A stretch of DNA of 64,000 bases from the NCBI RefSeq assembly GCF_030269365.1, contig NZ_BSTF01000002.1, positions 372,001 to 436,000 of the forward strand. The letters run 5' to 3'. This document shows positions 7,469 to 16,135 of the stretch, in pieces. The stretch's first letter is position 1. Each line of letters opens with the position of its first letter. Under the pieces are notes generated by a model that did no database searches, was not told the origin of the DNA, and worked only from the letters and a program-made list of their open reading frames with translations. This stretch comes from Lentzea sp. NBRC 102530 (lineage in GTDB: Bacteria; Actinomycetota; Actinomycetes; Mycobacteriales; Pseudonocardiaceae). A program made the translations under genes and the position numbers.

Positions 7469-9445
7469 GTGACAGATGCGACGGGAAGCCTGGTGGCGCA
7501 GCGCTACCGGCTCGTTCAGGTGATCGGTGCCGGCGGCATGGGCCGGGTGTGGCTCGGCCGGGACGAGGTCATCGGCCGTGAGGTGGCCATCAAGGAGCTG
7601 TTGCTCCCGGCCGGTCTCGACGCGCAGCAACGGGCGGTGCTGTGCCAGCGCGCCATGCGCGAGGCACAGCTCGCCGGCCAGCTCAACCACCCCGGCATCG
7701 TCACCGTGCACGACGTCGTCGAGTACAACGGCACCCCGATGATCGTGATGGAATTCGTCCGCGGCGGATCGCTGTCCGACGCCATCAAGACCCAGGGCGC
7801 GCTGCCACCCGACCAGGTCGCCTACGTCGCCACGTCGATGCTCAGCGCGTTGCGGGTCGCCCACCAGGCCGGGATCGTGCACCGCGATCTCAAGCCCGCC
7901 AACGTGTTGCTGTCCGGCGACCGGGTCGTGATCACCGACTTCGGCATCGCGCGGCTCACCGGCGACGTGCCGCTGACGACCGACGGCTCGATCGTCGGCA
8001 CGCCCGCGTACATGGCGCCGGAGCAGGGCACCGGCGCGCCGATCACCCCGGCGACGGACCTGTGGTCGCTCGGCGCCACCCTGTACGCCGCGGTCGAGGG
8101 CAGGCCGCCGTACCAGGGCCAGGACTTCATGACGACCCTGTCGATGCTGCTCACCCAGGAACCGCCGCCCCCGCAACGAGCCGGGCACCTCTCGTCGTTG
8201 CTGGGCGGGCTGCTGCGCAAGAACCCCGCCGAACGCGCCACCGTCGACCAGGCTCTCGCGATGCTCGCCGGTGCCCCGGTCGTGCTGCCGGTCGTGGCCC
8301 GGAAGTCCGGTGTCAGCAGGCGCACCGCGCTCTTCGCGGGTATCGGCGCCGTGGCGGCCGTCGGTGGCGGCGCCGCGTGGTGGATCACCTCTCGCGGGAG
8401 CGACGGCGACGGGGCACTGCTGCCGTCCACCAACGACAACAAGGTGGCCTCCGACAAGGAGGGCGGCTCCGAGCAGTCCACGACCTCGGCCAAGGCCGAT
8501 CCGGGCGCGCCCGAGGAGTTCGCCGACCACGTCCAGCTCGTCGACCACAAGGACGCGATCGCGTCCATCGCCTGGAGCCCGGACGGCAAGATCCTCGCGA
8601 GCGCCGAGGACGGCCTCGGCGACGGCGGCGACCTCGTCCGCATCTGGGACACCACCACGAACAAGGTCATCGGCACCGTCCAGCTGCCCGCCGGGCCCGG
8701 CGGCGCCGCGGCCACCGCGGTCGCGATCAGCCCGGACGGCAAGATCCTCGCGGCGGGCGGCAACCGCACCGGCGACTTCACCACGTACCTGTGGAACCTC
8801 GCCGACCGCTCGATGATCGGCGGTCTCGACGAGAGCCGCTCGATCATGAAGACGCTGCGCTTCCACCCCGACGGCAAGACCCTGGTGGGCGTCACCCACA
8901 CCGGCCGCATGCTGGTCTGGGACGTCGCCACGCGCAAGGTCAGGATCGGCCTGACCGAGGCGCGCGGCAGCAGCGAGCTGTCGTTCACCCCGGACGGCAA
9001 GCTGCTCGCGTACGCGGGCAGCAAGTACCAGGAGATCAGGATCGTCGACCCGGCCACGGGCAAGCTGGTCAAGACCATCAACGACTCCACCGGCGACGGC
9101 GGCTCGTTCTCGCCCGACGGCAAGACCCTCGCGGTCGTGGACGGCGACGGCACGAACAGCATGCAGCTCTGGGACGTCACGTCCGGCCAGAGCAAGGCGG
9201 TCTTCCCGCGCGCGGACGACGACCTCACGCTGTCGAGCGCGCTGTTCCACCCGGACGGCGACACGGTCGCGGCCTGGGGGCAGGGCAACTTCGTGCAGCT
9301 GTGGGACGTGGAGACGAAGAAGATCCGCGCCACCGTGATCGGGGCGGCCGGGCAGATCCAGGCGGTGGCGTTCTCGCCGGACGGCAAGCGGATCGCGGCG
9401 GGTGGCGACGACAAGATCGTGCGGATCTGGAAGCTGGCGGACTAG
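7469..9445 (+). CDS. Membrane Ser/Thr protein kinase with C-terminal WD40 propeller
   Basis: 658 aa. The N-terminal Hanks-type kinase domain (about residues 14-270) has GAGGMG, VAIKELL (ATP lysine), HRDLKPAN, DFG and GTPAYMAPEQ, so all catalytic residues are present. One TM segment follows (about 284-306), then an acidic/Ser linker and about seven WD40 blades, each marked by a (S/H/T)PDGK motif. The propeller should lie outside the membrane and could sense ligands or wall components. The start is a GTG at 7469. The gene stands alone between an unrelated methyltransferase and a permease. Confidence 0.92.
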   Translation: MTDATGSLVAQRYRLVQVIGAGGMGRVWLGRDEVIGREVAIKELLLPAGLDAQQRAVLCQRAMREAQLAGQLNHPGIVTVHDVVEYNGTPMIVMEFVRGGSLSDAIKTQGALPPDQVAYVATSMLSALRVAHQAGIVHRDLKPANVLLSGDRVVITDFGIARLTGDVPLTTDGSIVGTPAYMAPEQGTGAPITPATDLWSLGATLYAAVEGRPPYQGQDFMTTLSMLLTQEPPPPQRAGHLSSLLGGLLRKNPAERATVDQALAMLAGAPVVLPVVARKSGVSRRTALFAGIGAVAAVGGGAAWWITSRGSDGDGALLPSTNDNKVASDKEGGSEQSTTSAKADPGAPEEFADHVQLVDHKDAIASIAWSPDGKILASAEDGLGDGGDLVRIWDTTTNKVIGTVQLPAGPGGAAATAVAISPDGKILAAGGNRTGDFTTYLWNLADRSMIGGLDESRSIMKTLRFHPDGKTLVGVTHTGRMLVWDVATRKVRIGLTEARGSSELSFTPDGKLLAYAGSKYQEIRIVDPATGKLVKTINDSTGDGGSFSPDGKTLAVVDGDGTNSMQLWDVTSGQSKAVFPRADDDLTLSSALFHPDGDTVAAWGQGNFVQLWDVETKKIRATVIGAAGQIQAVAFSPDGKRIAAGGDDKIVRIWKLAD

Positions 9446-9624
9446 GCACTGTCCGCCTCCGGCTCGCTCACCCGCGCCTGCCACCGGACAGACCAGCAGG
9501 ACAGGGCCTGAACGTCTTCCAGCGTGTCCGTGAACGCCTCGACGGCGTTGCCGAGGCCCCACTCGCGTCCACCGCGGTCGGTGAACGTAGCGTGACCCGG
9601 CCGTCACAAACCGCGTGAACGCTG

Positions 9625-9638
9625 GAAACGCGCGTTTC
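9625..9638. promoter_or_regulatory. Perfect 14-bp palindrome upstream of the NCS1 permease
   Basis: GAAACGCGCGTTTC, a perfect palindrome, ends 15 bp before the permease ATG at 9654. Its position near the expected 5' end of the message fits a repressor operator. The cognate regulator is not apparent in the window. Confidence 0.5.
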
Positions 9639-9653
9639 GTAGCGTCGGACTCC

Positions 9654-11267
9654 ATGACCCTTGACCAGGTTGCGGAGCGCGCGGAGGCTCCGGCGGCGTC
9701 CAAGGAGACGCTGGAGGACTACACGCTGCGGTTCGCCCCGCGCACGTACCGGCGCTGGACGCCGGCCGTCGTCGGGGCGTCCGCGCTCGGCGGGATCGCC
9801 TACATGGCGGACTTCTCGATCGGCGCGGGCATCGCTCTCACCCACGGCACCGGGAACGCGTTGCTGGCCATCGCGTTCGCGGCCGTCGTCATCTTCGTGA
9901 CCGGTTTCCCGCTGGCCTACTACGCGGCCCGGTACAACATCGACCTCGACCTGATCACGCGTGGATCGGGCTTCGGCTACTACGGTTCGGTGCTCACGAG
10001 CGTCATCTTCGCGAGCTTCACGTTCATCTTCTTCGCGCTCGAAGGCTCGATCATGGCGCAGGGCCTGCGGTACGCGCTGGGCCTGCCGTTGTGGCTCGGG
10101 TACCTGGCGTCGACGCTGGTGATCATCCCGCTGGTGATCTACGGGATGAAGGTGCTCGCGAAGCTCCAGAGCTGGACGAACCCCCTGTGGTTGCTGCTGA
10201 TGGTGGCGCCGCTGCTGTACCTGGTGATCGCGGACCCGTCGTCGGTCAGCCGGTGGCTGTCGTACGGTGACCAGGGGGTGAACCTGGCGGCGGTGATGCT
10301 CGGCGCTGGCGTGTGCCTGTCGCTGATGGCGCAGATCGGCGAGCAGATCGACTACCTGCGGTTCATGCCGCCGCGCACGGCCGAGAACCGCCGGGCCTGG
10401 TGGACGTCGATGGTGATGGCGGGGCCCGGCTGGGTGGTCTTCGGCGCGCTGAAGCAGGCGATCGGCGCGTTCCTCGCGATCTACGTGCTCGACGCGGTCG
10501 GCAAGGTGGCCGCGGTGGAGCCGATCGAGCAGTTCACCGGGGTGTTCAAGCAGTTCATGCCCGTGTGGCTGGTGGTGCCGCTGGCACTGGTGCTCGTGGT
10601 GCTGAGCCAGGTGAAGATCAACGTCACCAACGCCTACTCGGGGTCGCTGGCGTGGACGAACTCGTTCACCCGCGTCACGAAGCACTACCCGGGACGGCTG
10701 GTGTTCGTGCTGGTCAACCTCGCGATCGCGCTCATCTTGATGGAAGCCGACATGTTCAGCTTCCTCAACAACCTGCTGAGCTTCTACTCGAACTGCGCGA
10801 TGGCGTGGGTCGTCACGGTCGCGGCGGACATCGCGATCAACAAGTACCTGCTCAAGCTCTCGCCCAAGCAGCCGGAGTTCCGCCGGGGCATGCTGTTCGC
10901 GGTCAACCCGGTCGGCGTCGGGTCGTTCCTCGCGTCGTCGATCCTGTCCATCTCCGTCTACTTCGGACTGTTCGGCGCGGGCATCCAGCCGTACTCGCCG
11001 CTGGTCGCCGTCGGGATCCCGATCGTGCTCACGCCGCTGCTCGCGGTCGTCACGCGCGGCCGGTTCTACCTGCGGCGCACCGACGACGGCATCGCGGAAC
11101 CGCTGCTGGACCCCGACGGCAACCCGAGCGGCACGCGGTACGACTGCGTGGTGTGCGAGGAGTCGTACGAGCGGCCGGACATGACGGCGAGCGCGCAGGG
11201 TGGCGAGATCTGCTCGTTGTGCCTGAGCACCGACCGTGACGGGCGCCACGTGCTCCCCGCTTCCTGA
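9654..11267 (+). CDS. NCS1-family nucleobase permease with a C-terminal Cys4 tail
   Basis: About 537 aa with 12 predicted membrane segments in the NCS1 (purine/cytosine/allantoin permease) pattern. These include 'RWTPAVVGASALGGIAYMADFSIGA' split over TM1, 'GSGFGYYGSVL' and 'VKINVTNAYSGSLAW'. The unusual part is the cytoplasmic C-terminus: two Cys pairs, CVVC (about 498-501) and CSLC (about 520-523), form a likely zinc-ribbon or metal site. The ATG at 9654 is preferred to a GTG 39 nt upstream because it matches where homology starts and lies after the palindrome. The substrate is not assignable. Confidence 0.8.
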   Translation: MTLDQVAERAEAPAASKETLEDYTLRFAPRTYRRWTPAVVGASALGGIAYMADFSIGAGIALTHGTGNALLAIAFAAVVIFVTGFPLAYYAARYNIDLDLITRGSGFGYYGSVLTSVIFASFTFIFFALEGSIMAQGLRYALGLPLWLGYLASTLVIIPLVIYGMKVLAKLQSWTNPLWLLLMVAPLLYLVIADPSSVSRWLSYGDQGVNLAAVMLGAGVCLSLMAQIGEQIDYLRFMPPRTAENRRAWWTSMVMAGPGWVVFGALKQAIGAFLAIYVLDAVGKVAAVEPIEQFTGVFKQFMPVWLVVPLALVLVVLSQVKINVTNAYSGSLAWTNSFTRVTKHYPGRLVFVLVNLAIALILMEADMFSFLNNLLSFYSNCAMAWVVTVAADIAINKYLLKLSPKQPEFRRGMLFAVNPVGVGSFLASSILSISVYFGLFGAGIQPYSPLVAVGIPIVLTPLLAVVTRGRFYLRRTDDGIAEPLLDPDGNPSGTRYDCVVCEESYERPDMTASAQGGEICSLCLSTDRDGRHVLPAS

Positions 11268-11318
11268 CCGGCGTGGCTCCCCGGGCGAGGTCCGTCCTGA
11301 TCGAGCAAACTGCACGTC

Positions 11319-13016
11319 ATGCAGGAATGGGCCTTGCTCGCGGTCGCGGCCGTGCTGATCATCGTGGCGGTGTCGTACTTCGCGCCGAAGCTCGGCGTCG
11401 CGGCACCGGTGTTGCTCGTGCTGGTCGGCATGGCGTGCAGCCAGCTCCCCGGAGCGCCGCACCTCGACGTGGAACCCGAGTGGATCCTGGTGATCGTGCT
11501 GCCACCGATCCTCTACTCGGCGGCGGTGAACGTGCCGGTCGTGGACTTCCGGCGGGACTTCTCCACGATCGGCTCGCTGTCGGTGCTGCTCGTCGTGGTG
11601 TCGGCGTTCGGGACGGGCCTGCTGATCTGGTGGCTGGTCCCGGACATCGGCTTCGCGGCCGCGCTCGCGCTGGGCGCGGTGATCAGCCCGCCGGACGCGG
11701 TCGCGGCCACCTCGATCGGCAAGCGGCTCGGCCTGCCACCGCGGCTCGTGACCATCCTGGAGGGTGAGGGGCTGGTCAACGACGCTACGGCGTTGGTGCT
11801 GCTGCGCACCGCTGTCCTCGCGATCACGGCCAGCGTCACGTTCGGCGACGCGCTGGGCGACTTCGCCTACGCCGTCACGGTGGGCGTGGCGATCGGGTTC
11901 GCGGTCGGCCTGGTGTCGGTGTGGGTGCGGTCGAAGATCCAGGGCCAGCCCGTGCTGACCACCGCGATCTCGTTCGTGGTGCCGTTCCTCGCGTTCATCC
12001 CGGCCGAGGAGGCGCACGCGTCGGGCGTGATCGCGGTCGTCATCGCGGGTTTGGTGACCGGCCACCTGAGCGCACGCCGGTTCACCGCGCACGACCGCAT
12101 CTCCGAACGCACCAACTGGCGCACGATCCAGCTGCTGCTGGAGAACGGCGTGTTCCTGTTGATGGGCTTCGAACTCACCGCCGTCATCGGTGCCGTGGCG
12201 GACGAGGGCGTGGTGCGCACGTTGCTGATCGGCGCACTGGCCACGGTCGCGCTGGTCCTGCTGCGCGGGGTGTTCGTCATCCCGCTGATCGCCATGCTGC
12301 GCCGCCAGCAACGCCGCGCGGACGCGTTCACCGGTAAGCTCGACTCCTTTTTGGACCGATTCCTCGAACGCGGCCCGCGCCCGGGCGAGGAGAAGCGCTA
12401 CGACCGAGGAGTCCGTGCCCTGCAACGCAAACAGGCCGACGTGGCGTTCTACGCGAGCGAGGGCCTGAGCTGGCGCGGCGGTGCCGTCCTCGCCTGGTCG
12501 GGCATGCGCGGCGTCGTCACGCTGGCCGCCGCCCAGACCCTGCCCACCGACCTGCCGCACCGCGAAGAGCTGATCCTCATCGCGTTCACCGTCGCGATCC
12601 TGACCCTGGTCGTGCAGGGCGGCTCGCTGCCGCTGGTCATCAAGTGGCTCGGCATCCGCGGCAACGACGAGGAACACGGCCGTCGCGAATACGCCCGTCT
12701 GGCCAACGAGCTCGTCGTCGCCACCCAGGACCTGCTGGCCAGCCCCACTTTGTGCCGCGAGAACGGCGACCCGTTCACCGACGACGTGCTGGAGCGGACC
12801 CGCGAGCGCACCGTGTTCATGAGCGAGAACATCGAGAAGATGCTGGTCGAACCGGAGCCGGACAGCGAGGTGCACCAGATCCGGGAGTTGCAGCGGCTGA
12901 TGCTGGACGCGCAGCAGAACGCGTTGCTGGACGCGCGGGCGGGCGGCACCTACAGCTCGCACACGCTGGAGAAGGCGCAGAACTTCGTGGACAGCTTCTC
13001 GGTGCGGTTCACCTGA
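11319..13016 (+). CDS. CPA1-family Na+/H+ antiporter
   Basis: 565 aa, about 12 TM segments. The CPA1 signature regions are visible: 'LPPILYSAAVN', 'GAVISPPDAVAATSIGKRLGL' (the conserved Asp in TM5/6) and 'EGEGLVNDATALVLL' (Glu and Asn-Asp of the ion site). Another is 'WSGMRGVVTLAAAQTLP', with the conserved Arg-Gly. A long soluble tail (about 450-565) is typical of bacterial NhaP/Nhe-like members. It exports Na+ or K+ in exchange for protons. The gene is followed with no gap by the convergent dasR-like gene. Confidence 0.88.
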   Translation: MQEWALLAVAAVLIIVAVSYFAPKLGVAAPVLLVLVGMACSQLPGAPHLDVEPEWILVIVLPPILYSAAVNVPVVDFRRDFSTIGSLSVLLVVVSAFGTGLLIWWLVPDIGFAAALALGAVISPPDAVAATSIGKRLGLPPRLVTILEGEGLVNDATALVLLRTAVLAITASVTFGDALGDFAYAVTVGVAIGFAVGLVSVWVRSKIQGQPVLTTAISFVVPFLAFIPAEEAHASGVIAVVIAGLVTGHLSARRFTAHDRISERTNWRTIQLLLENGVFLLMGFELTAVIGAVADEGVVRTLLIGALATVALVLLRGVFVIPLIAMLRRQQRRADAFTGKLDSFLDRFLERGPRPGEEKRYDRGVRALQRKQADVAFYASEGLSWRGGAVLAWSGMRGVVTLAAAQTLPTDLPHREELILIAFTVAILTLVVQGGSLPLVIKWLGIRGNDEEHGRREYARLANELVVATQDLLASPTLCRENGDPFTDDVLERTRERTVFMSENIEKMLVEPEPDSEVHQIRELQRLMLDAQQNALLDARAGGTYSSHTLEKAQNFVDSFSVRFT

Positions 13017-13017
13017 G

Positions 13018-13779
13018 TCAGAACGGGTCGCCGCTCACCCTCGCCCGCACGCCCACGGTGCTGCGCGGCGACGCCCCGAGCGTCAGCCTCGACACGATCT
13101 TGTACCGGTCGCCCCGGTAGATCGAGTGCACGTACTCCACCTGCCGCCCCTCGGCGTCCGTGGTGAGCCGCTCGAACAGCAGGGCCGGTGCCAGCACGGG
13201 AACCGCGAGCAGCGAAGCCTCGGACTCGTTCACCACGGTGGGCTCGATCGACTGCACCGCCTCGGAAACGTGCACGCCGTGCTCGCGCAGCCGTTCGTAG
13301 AAGTCGCCGGACTCCATGTCGTGCAACGTCAACGCGGGCGCGACGGCAGCCGGCACGTGCAGGTACTCCAACGCCATCGGCTCGCCGTCGACCAGGCGCA
13401 GCCGGGCGATGTAGTGGATCTCGGCGGCGGGGGAGAGGTGCAGCCGCCGGCCGACCCGTGCCCCGGCCGGGATGCGGGCGTGTTCCAGGACGCGCGACGA
13501 CCAGGTGCCGCCCGCCTGGGGCAGCGACATCGCGCCGGTGTCCGACACCATCTCCTGGGTGATCTTGGCGCGGGCCACGAAGGTGCCCCTGCCGTGCTGG
13601 CGCACCAGCAGGCCGGTGTTGACCAGTTCCTCCACCGCGGAGCGGACGGTGGGGCGGGAGACCGAGAGCTGCTGGCACAGCACGCGTTCCGCCGGGATGG
13701 GGGCGCCCGCGGGGTGGGTCTCGATGAGTTCGAGCAGGTAGTCGCGGACGCGCTCGCGCTTCAGGATCGCCTCGGCCAT
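13018..13779 (-). CDS. dasR: DasR-like GntR/HutC regulator
   Basis: The 253-aa protein has an N-terminal winged helix ('RVLCQQLSVSRPTVRSAVEELVN', then 'RQHGRGTFVA') and a C-terminal UTRA ligand domain. In Streptomyces DasR senses glucosamine phosphates and represses chitin and GlcNAc uptake genes. The assignment rests on the domain type and on synteny: it is divergent from dasABCD-like genes exactly as in Streptomyces. The start is the ATG at 13779, with GGAGAGG just upstream. DasR-like palindromes fill the divergent gap. A paralogous GntR regulator of another sugar remains possible. Confidence 0.8.
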   Translation of the reverse strand: MAEAILKRERVRDYLLELIETHPAGAPIPAERVLCQQLSVSRPTVRSAVEELVNTGLLVRQHGRGTFVARAKITQEMVSDTGAMSLPQAGGTWSSRVLEHARIPAGARVGRRLHLSPAAEIHYIARLRLVDGEPMALEYLHVPAAVAPALTLHDMESGDFYERLREHGVHVSEAVQSIEPTVVNESEASLLAVPVLAPALLFERLTTDAEGRQVEYVHSIYRGDRYKIVSRLTLGASPRSTVGVRARVSGDPF

Positions 13780-13815
13780 GCCTCTCCGCTTCGTCGGCGG
13801 CCAGTATGGCATACC

Positions 13816-13832
13816 ACTGGTAAGTAACCAGT
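13816..13832. promoter_or_regulatory. DasR-like operator 1
   Basis: ACTGGT-AAGTA-ACCAGT is a perfect 6-bp inverted repeat with a 5-bp spacer. The arms equal those of Streptomyces dre sites, but the spacing is one base longer than the usual 16-bp site. It lies 37 bp upstream of the dasR ATG, suitable for autorepression. Confidence 0.6.
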
Positions 13833-13844
13833 CCGTTGAAGATC

Positions 13845-13856
13845 GAGAGCGCTCTC
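13845..13856. promoter_or_regulatory. LacI-family-type palindrome GAGAGCGCTCTC
   Basis: A perfect 12-bp palindrome with the CG-centred GAGCGCTC core typical of actinobacterial LacI-family sugar repressors (CebR/CelR sites resemble TGGGAGCGCTCCCA). It lies between the two DasR-like sites in the dasR-dasA gap and suggests a second regulator. No LacI-family gene is in the window. Confidence 0.5.
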
Positions 13857-13885
13857 ATGCGTCCGAGCTGGGTATTGACCTGAGA

Positions 13886-13901
13886 AGTGGTCTATGCCAC
13901 T
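13886..13901. promoter_or_regulatory. DasR-like operator 2 (close match to dre)
   Basis: AGTGGTCTATGCCACT matches the Streptomyces dre pattern A(C/G)TGGTCTAGACCA(C/G)T at all but two central positions. It lies 58 bp upstream of the dasA GTG, just after a TTGACC that could be a -35 element (13875-13880), so binding would block the dasABCD promoter. Confidence 0.7.
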
Positions 13902-13923
13902 TTCTACCTCACCCGTCGAGACC

Positions 13924-13937
13924 TGACCAATTGGTCA
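13924..13937. promoter_or_regulatory. Perfect palindrome TGACCAATTGGTCA near dasA
   Basis: A 14-bp perfect palindrome in the dasA leader, 22 bp before the GTG. Its half-sites (GACCA/TGGTC) are those of dre in the opposite order, so it may bind another regulator or act in the transcript. Confidence 0.45.
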
Positions 13938-13958
13938 CATCCCAGCGAGAGGTGAGTC

Positions 13959-15194
13959 GTGTCGCGCTCCGCTGCCTTACTGGTTCTTGCACTCGCCTTG
14001 TCCGCCTGCGGCACGGAGGCCGGAGGGGGTGAGAAGCAGGAGATCACCGTGTGGCTCATGAAGGACACGGCCACCGAGGAGTTCGTGCAGAAGTTCGAGG
14101 GCGAGTTCGAGAAGGACCACGCGGACCTCGACCTGAAGATCCAGATCCAGGAGTGGAACGGCATCACGCAGAAGGTGACCAGTGCGCTGGCCAGCACTGA
14201 TCCGCCCGACGTGATCGAGGTCGGCAACACCCAGGTCGCGCAGTACGTGGCCAGCAAGGGCGTCACGGACCTGTCCGGCAAGAAGTCCGAGCTGCAGGGC
14301 GACGACTGGATCCCCGGCCTCGCCGACCCCGGCGCGGTGGACGGCAAGCAGTTCGGCGTGCCGTTCTACGCGGCCAACCGGGTCGTGCTCTACCGGACCG
14401 ACCTCTTCGAGGCCGCGCAGGTCAAGCCGCCCAGGACGCGGCAGGAGTGGCTCGAGGCCACCGCCAAGCTCGACCAGGGCGAGCAGCAGGGGATCTACCT
14501 GCCCGGCCAGAACTGGTACACGCTGTCCGGGTTCGTCTGGGACGAGGGCGGCGACCTCGCCGAGCAGGACGGCGGCAGCTGGAAGGGCTCGCTCAACACG
14601 CCCGAGGCGTTGGCGGGCATGGACTTCTACAAACAGCTCCAGGCGCTCGGCGACGGCCCGAAGGACGCCGACGAGTCCAAGCCGCAGCAGACGGACGTGG
14701 TCGCGGGCGGCAAGGTCGCGCAGTTCATCGCGGTGCCCGGCGCGGCGAAGCTCGTCACCAAGGCCAACCCGGCGCTCGAAGGCAAGATCGGCTTCTTCCC
14801 GATCCCCGGCAAGACCGCCGACAAGCCCGGCGCGGTGTTCACCGGCGGTTCCGACCTGATCATCCCGCTGGCGTCGAGCAGGCAGGACGGCGCGTACGAG
14901 GTCGTCAAGGCGCTGGCCGGCGAGAAGTGGCAGGTCGAGCTCGCGAAGGCGATGAACTACGTGCCGAACCGCAAGTCGCTGGCCGGCTCGGTCGGCGGTG
15001 ATCCGGGCACGGCGGCGATGGCGCAGGGCGCCGCGAACGGGTTCGCCACGCCGAACTCGCCGAACTGGGCGGCCGTCGAGGCCCGCAACCCGATCAAGGA
15101 GTTCCAGACGGCGGTGTTGACCGGCGCCGACCCGAAGACGGCCGCGGCGAAGGCCGACGAAGTGATCACCCAAGCGCTCAACTCCGGCAAATGA
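13959..15194 (+). CDS. dasA: Sugar ABC transporter solute-binding lipoprotein, DasA-like
   Basis: 411 aa. Lipoprotein signal peptide with an LSAC lipobox (Cys about residue 17), then a family 1 solute-binding fold: 'EITVWLMKD', 'ITQKVTSALASTDPPDVIEVGNT', 'VPFYAANRVVLYRTDLF', and a C-terminal 'FTGGSDLIIPLAS'. The gene heads dasABCD with a GH20 hexosaminidase downstream and a GntR repressor divergent, which is the chitobiose/chitooligosaccharide uptake locus of Streptomyces. Substrate assignment is by synteny. The GTG start is preceded by GAGAGGTGAG. The ATPase is not in the operon; in Streptomyces a shared MsiK serves. Confidence 0.85.
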   Translation: MSRSAALLVLALALSACGTEAGGGEKQEITVWLMKDTATEEFVQKFEGEFEKDHADLDLKIQIQEWNGITQKVTSALASTDPPDVIEVGNTQVAQYVASKGVTDLSGKKSELQGDDWIPGLADPGAVDGKQFGVPFYAANRVVLYRTDLFEAAQVKPPRTRQEWLEATAKLDQGEQQGIYLPGQNWYTLSGFVWDEGGDLAEQDGGSWKGSLNTPEALAGMDFYKQLQALGDGPKDADESKPQQTDVVAGGKVAQFIAVPGAAKLVTKANPALEGKIGFFPIPGKTADKPGAVFTGGSDLIIPLASSRQDGAYEVVKALAGEKWQVELAKAMNYVPNRKSLAGSVGGDPGTAAMAQGAANGFATPNSPNWAAVEARNPIKEFQTAVLTGADPKTAAAKADEVITQALNSGK

Positions 15195-16135
15195 CGCTCC
15201 TCGCCGAGCGGCCGGTGCGGGAGACCGCACCGGCCCCGCCGCCGAGGCGCAGGCGTCCGGTCCTGCCGTACCTGCTGATCGCGCCCACCCTCCTGACCAC
15301 CGCGTACCTGCTGTTCTACCCGCTGGTGCGCAACGTGATCATCTCGCTGCAGGAGTTCGGGCTGCCGCAGCTCGTCCGGGGCGACGCGGAGTTCGTCGGC
15401 CTGGCGAACTACGCGAAGGTGCTGCAGGACCCCGAGTTCTGGAGCGTGGTCAAGCGGACGCTGTGGTTCACCGCGATCAACGTCGTGCTCATCATGGTGC
15501 TGTCCACCCTGGTCGCGCTGCTGCTGGTGCGGCTCGGGAAGTGGTTGCGGTTCCTGGTGATGGGCGGCCTGGTGCTGACGTGGGCGACGCCGATCATCGC
15601 GGCCACCACGGTGTTCCAGTGGCTCTTCCAGTCGCGGCTCGGCATCGTGAACTGGGCGCTGGTCGCGCTGGGCTTCGAGGAGTACCGCGGCTACACCTGG
15701 TTCGCCGACGGCGACGCGACGTTCGGCATCCTCGTCACGCTGATCGTCTGGCAGTCGGTGCCGTTCGCCGCGCTGTCGCTGTACGCGGCGATGATCACCG
15801 TCCCGCAGGAGCTGTACGAGTCGGCGCGCATCGACGGCGCCGGCGCGTGGCGGGTGTTCACCACCATCACGTTCCCGATGCTGCGGGCCATGTTCGGGCT
15901 GATCACGTGCCTGGAGGTGATCTGGGTCGTCAAGGCGTTCGTGCAGATCTGGGTGATCAGCCAGGGCGGTCCCGGGCAGGCCACGACGACGTTGCCCGTC
16001 TACGCCTTCCAGGTCGCGCAGTCGTTGCAGCGCTACGACCTCGGCGCCGCGGTCTCGATGCTGATGGTCGTGTTGCTGGTGCTCGCACTGCTGGCGTACT
16101 TCCGCCAGCTCTACCGGCAGGAGCGGGAAGCATGA
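15191..16135 (+). CDS. dasB: Sugar ABC transporter permease, DasB-like
   Basis: 314 aa, six predicted TM segments. It carries the inner-membrane EAA loop ('ELYESARIDGAGAWRVFTTI') that docks the ATPase, and a Pro/Arg-rich cytoplasmic N-terminus. It belongs to the MalF/UgpA-type permease half. The ATG overlaps the dasA stop by four bases (ATGA), giving coupled translation. It pairs with the following permease to form the channel for sugars delivered by the DasA-like lipoprotein. Confidence 0.87.
   Translation: MTLLAERPVRETAPAPPPRRRRPVLPYLLIAPTLLTTAYLLFYPLVRNVIISLQEFGLPQLVRGDAEFVGLANYAKVLQDPEFWSVVKRTLWFTAINVVLIMVLSTLVALLLVRLGKWLRFLVMGGLVLTWATPIIAATTVFQWLFQSRLGIVNWALVALGFEEYRGYTWFADGDATFGILVTLIVWQSVPFAALSLYAAMITVPQELYESARIDGAGAWRVFTTITFPMLRAMFGLITCLEVIWVVKAFVQIWVISQGGPGQATTTLPVYAFQVAQSLQRYDLGAAVSMLMVVLLVLALLAYFRQLYRQEREA

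Noticed and set aside
9468-12962. A 1164-codon open frame antisense to the permease and antiporter genes
   Set aside because: It is His/Arg/Asp-rich shadow coding from high GC third positions; both real genes on the other strand have clear families.
13816-13937. A CRISPR-like array in the dasR-dasA gap
   Set aside because: The palindromes differ in sequence and spacing; there are no repeats with spacers and no cas genes.
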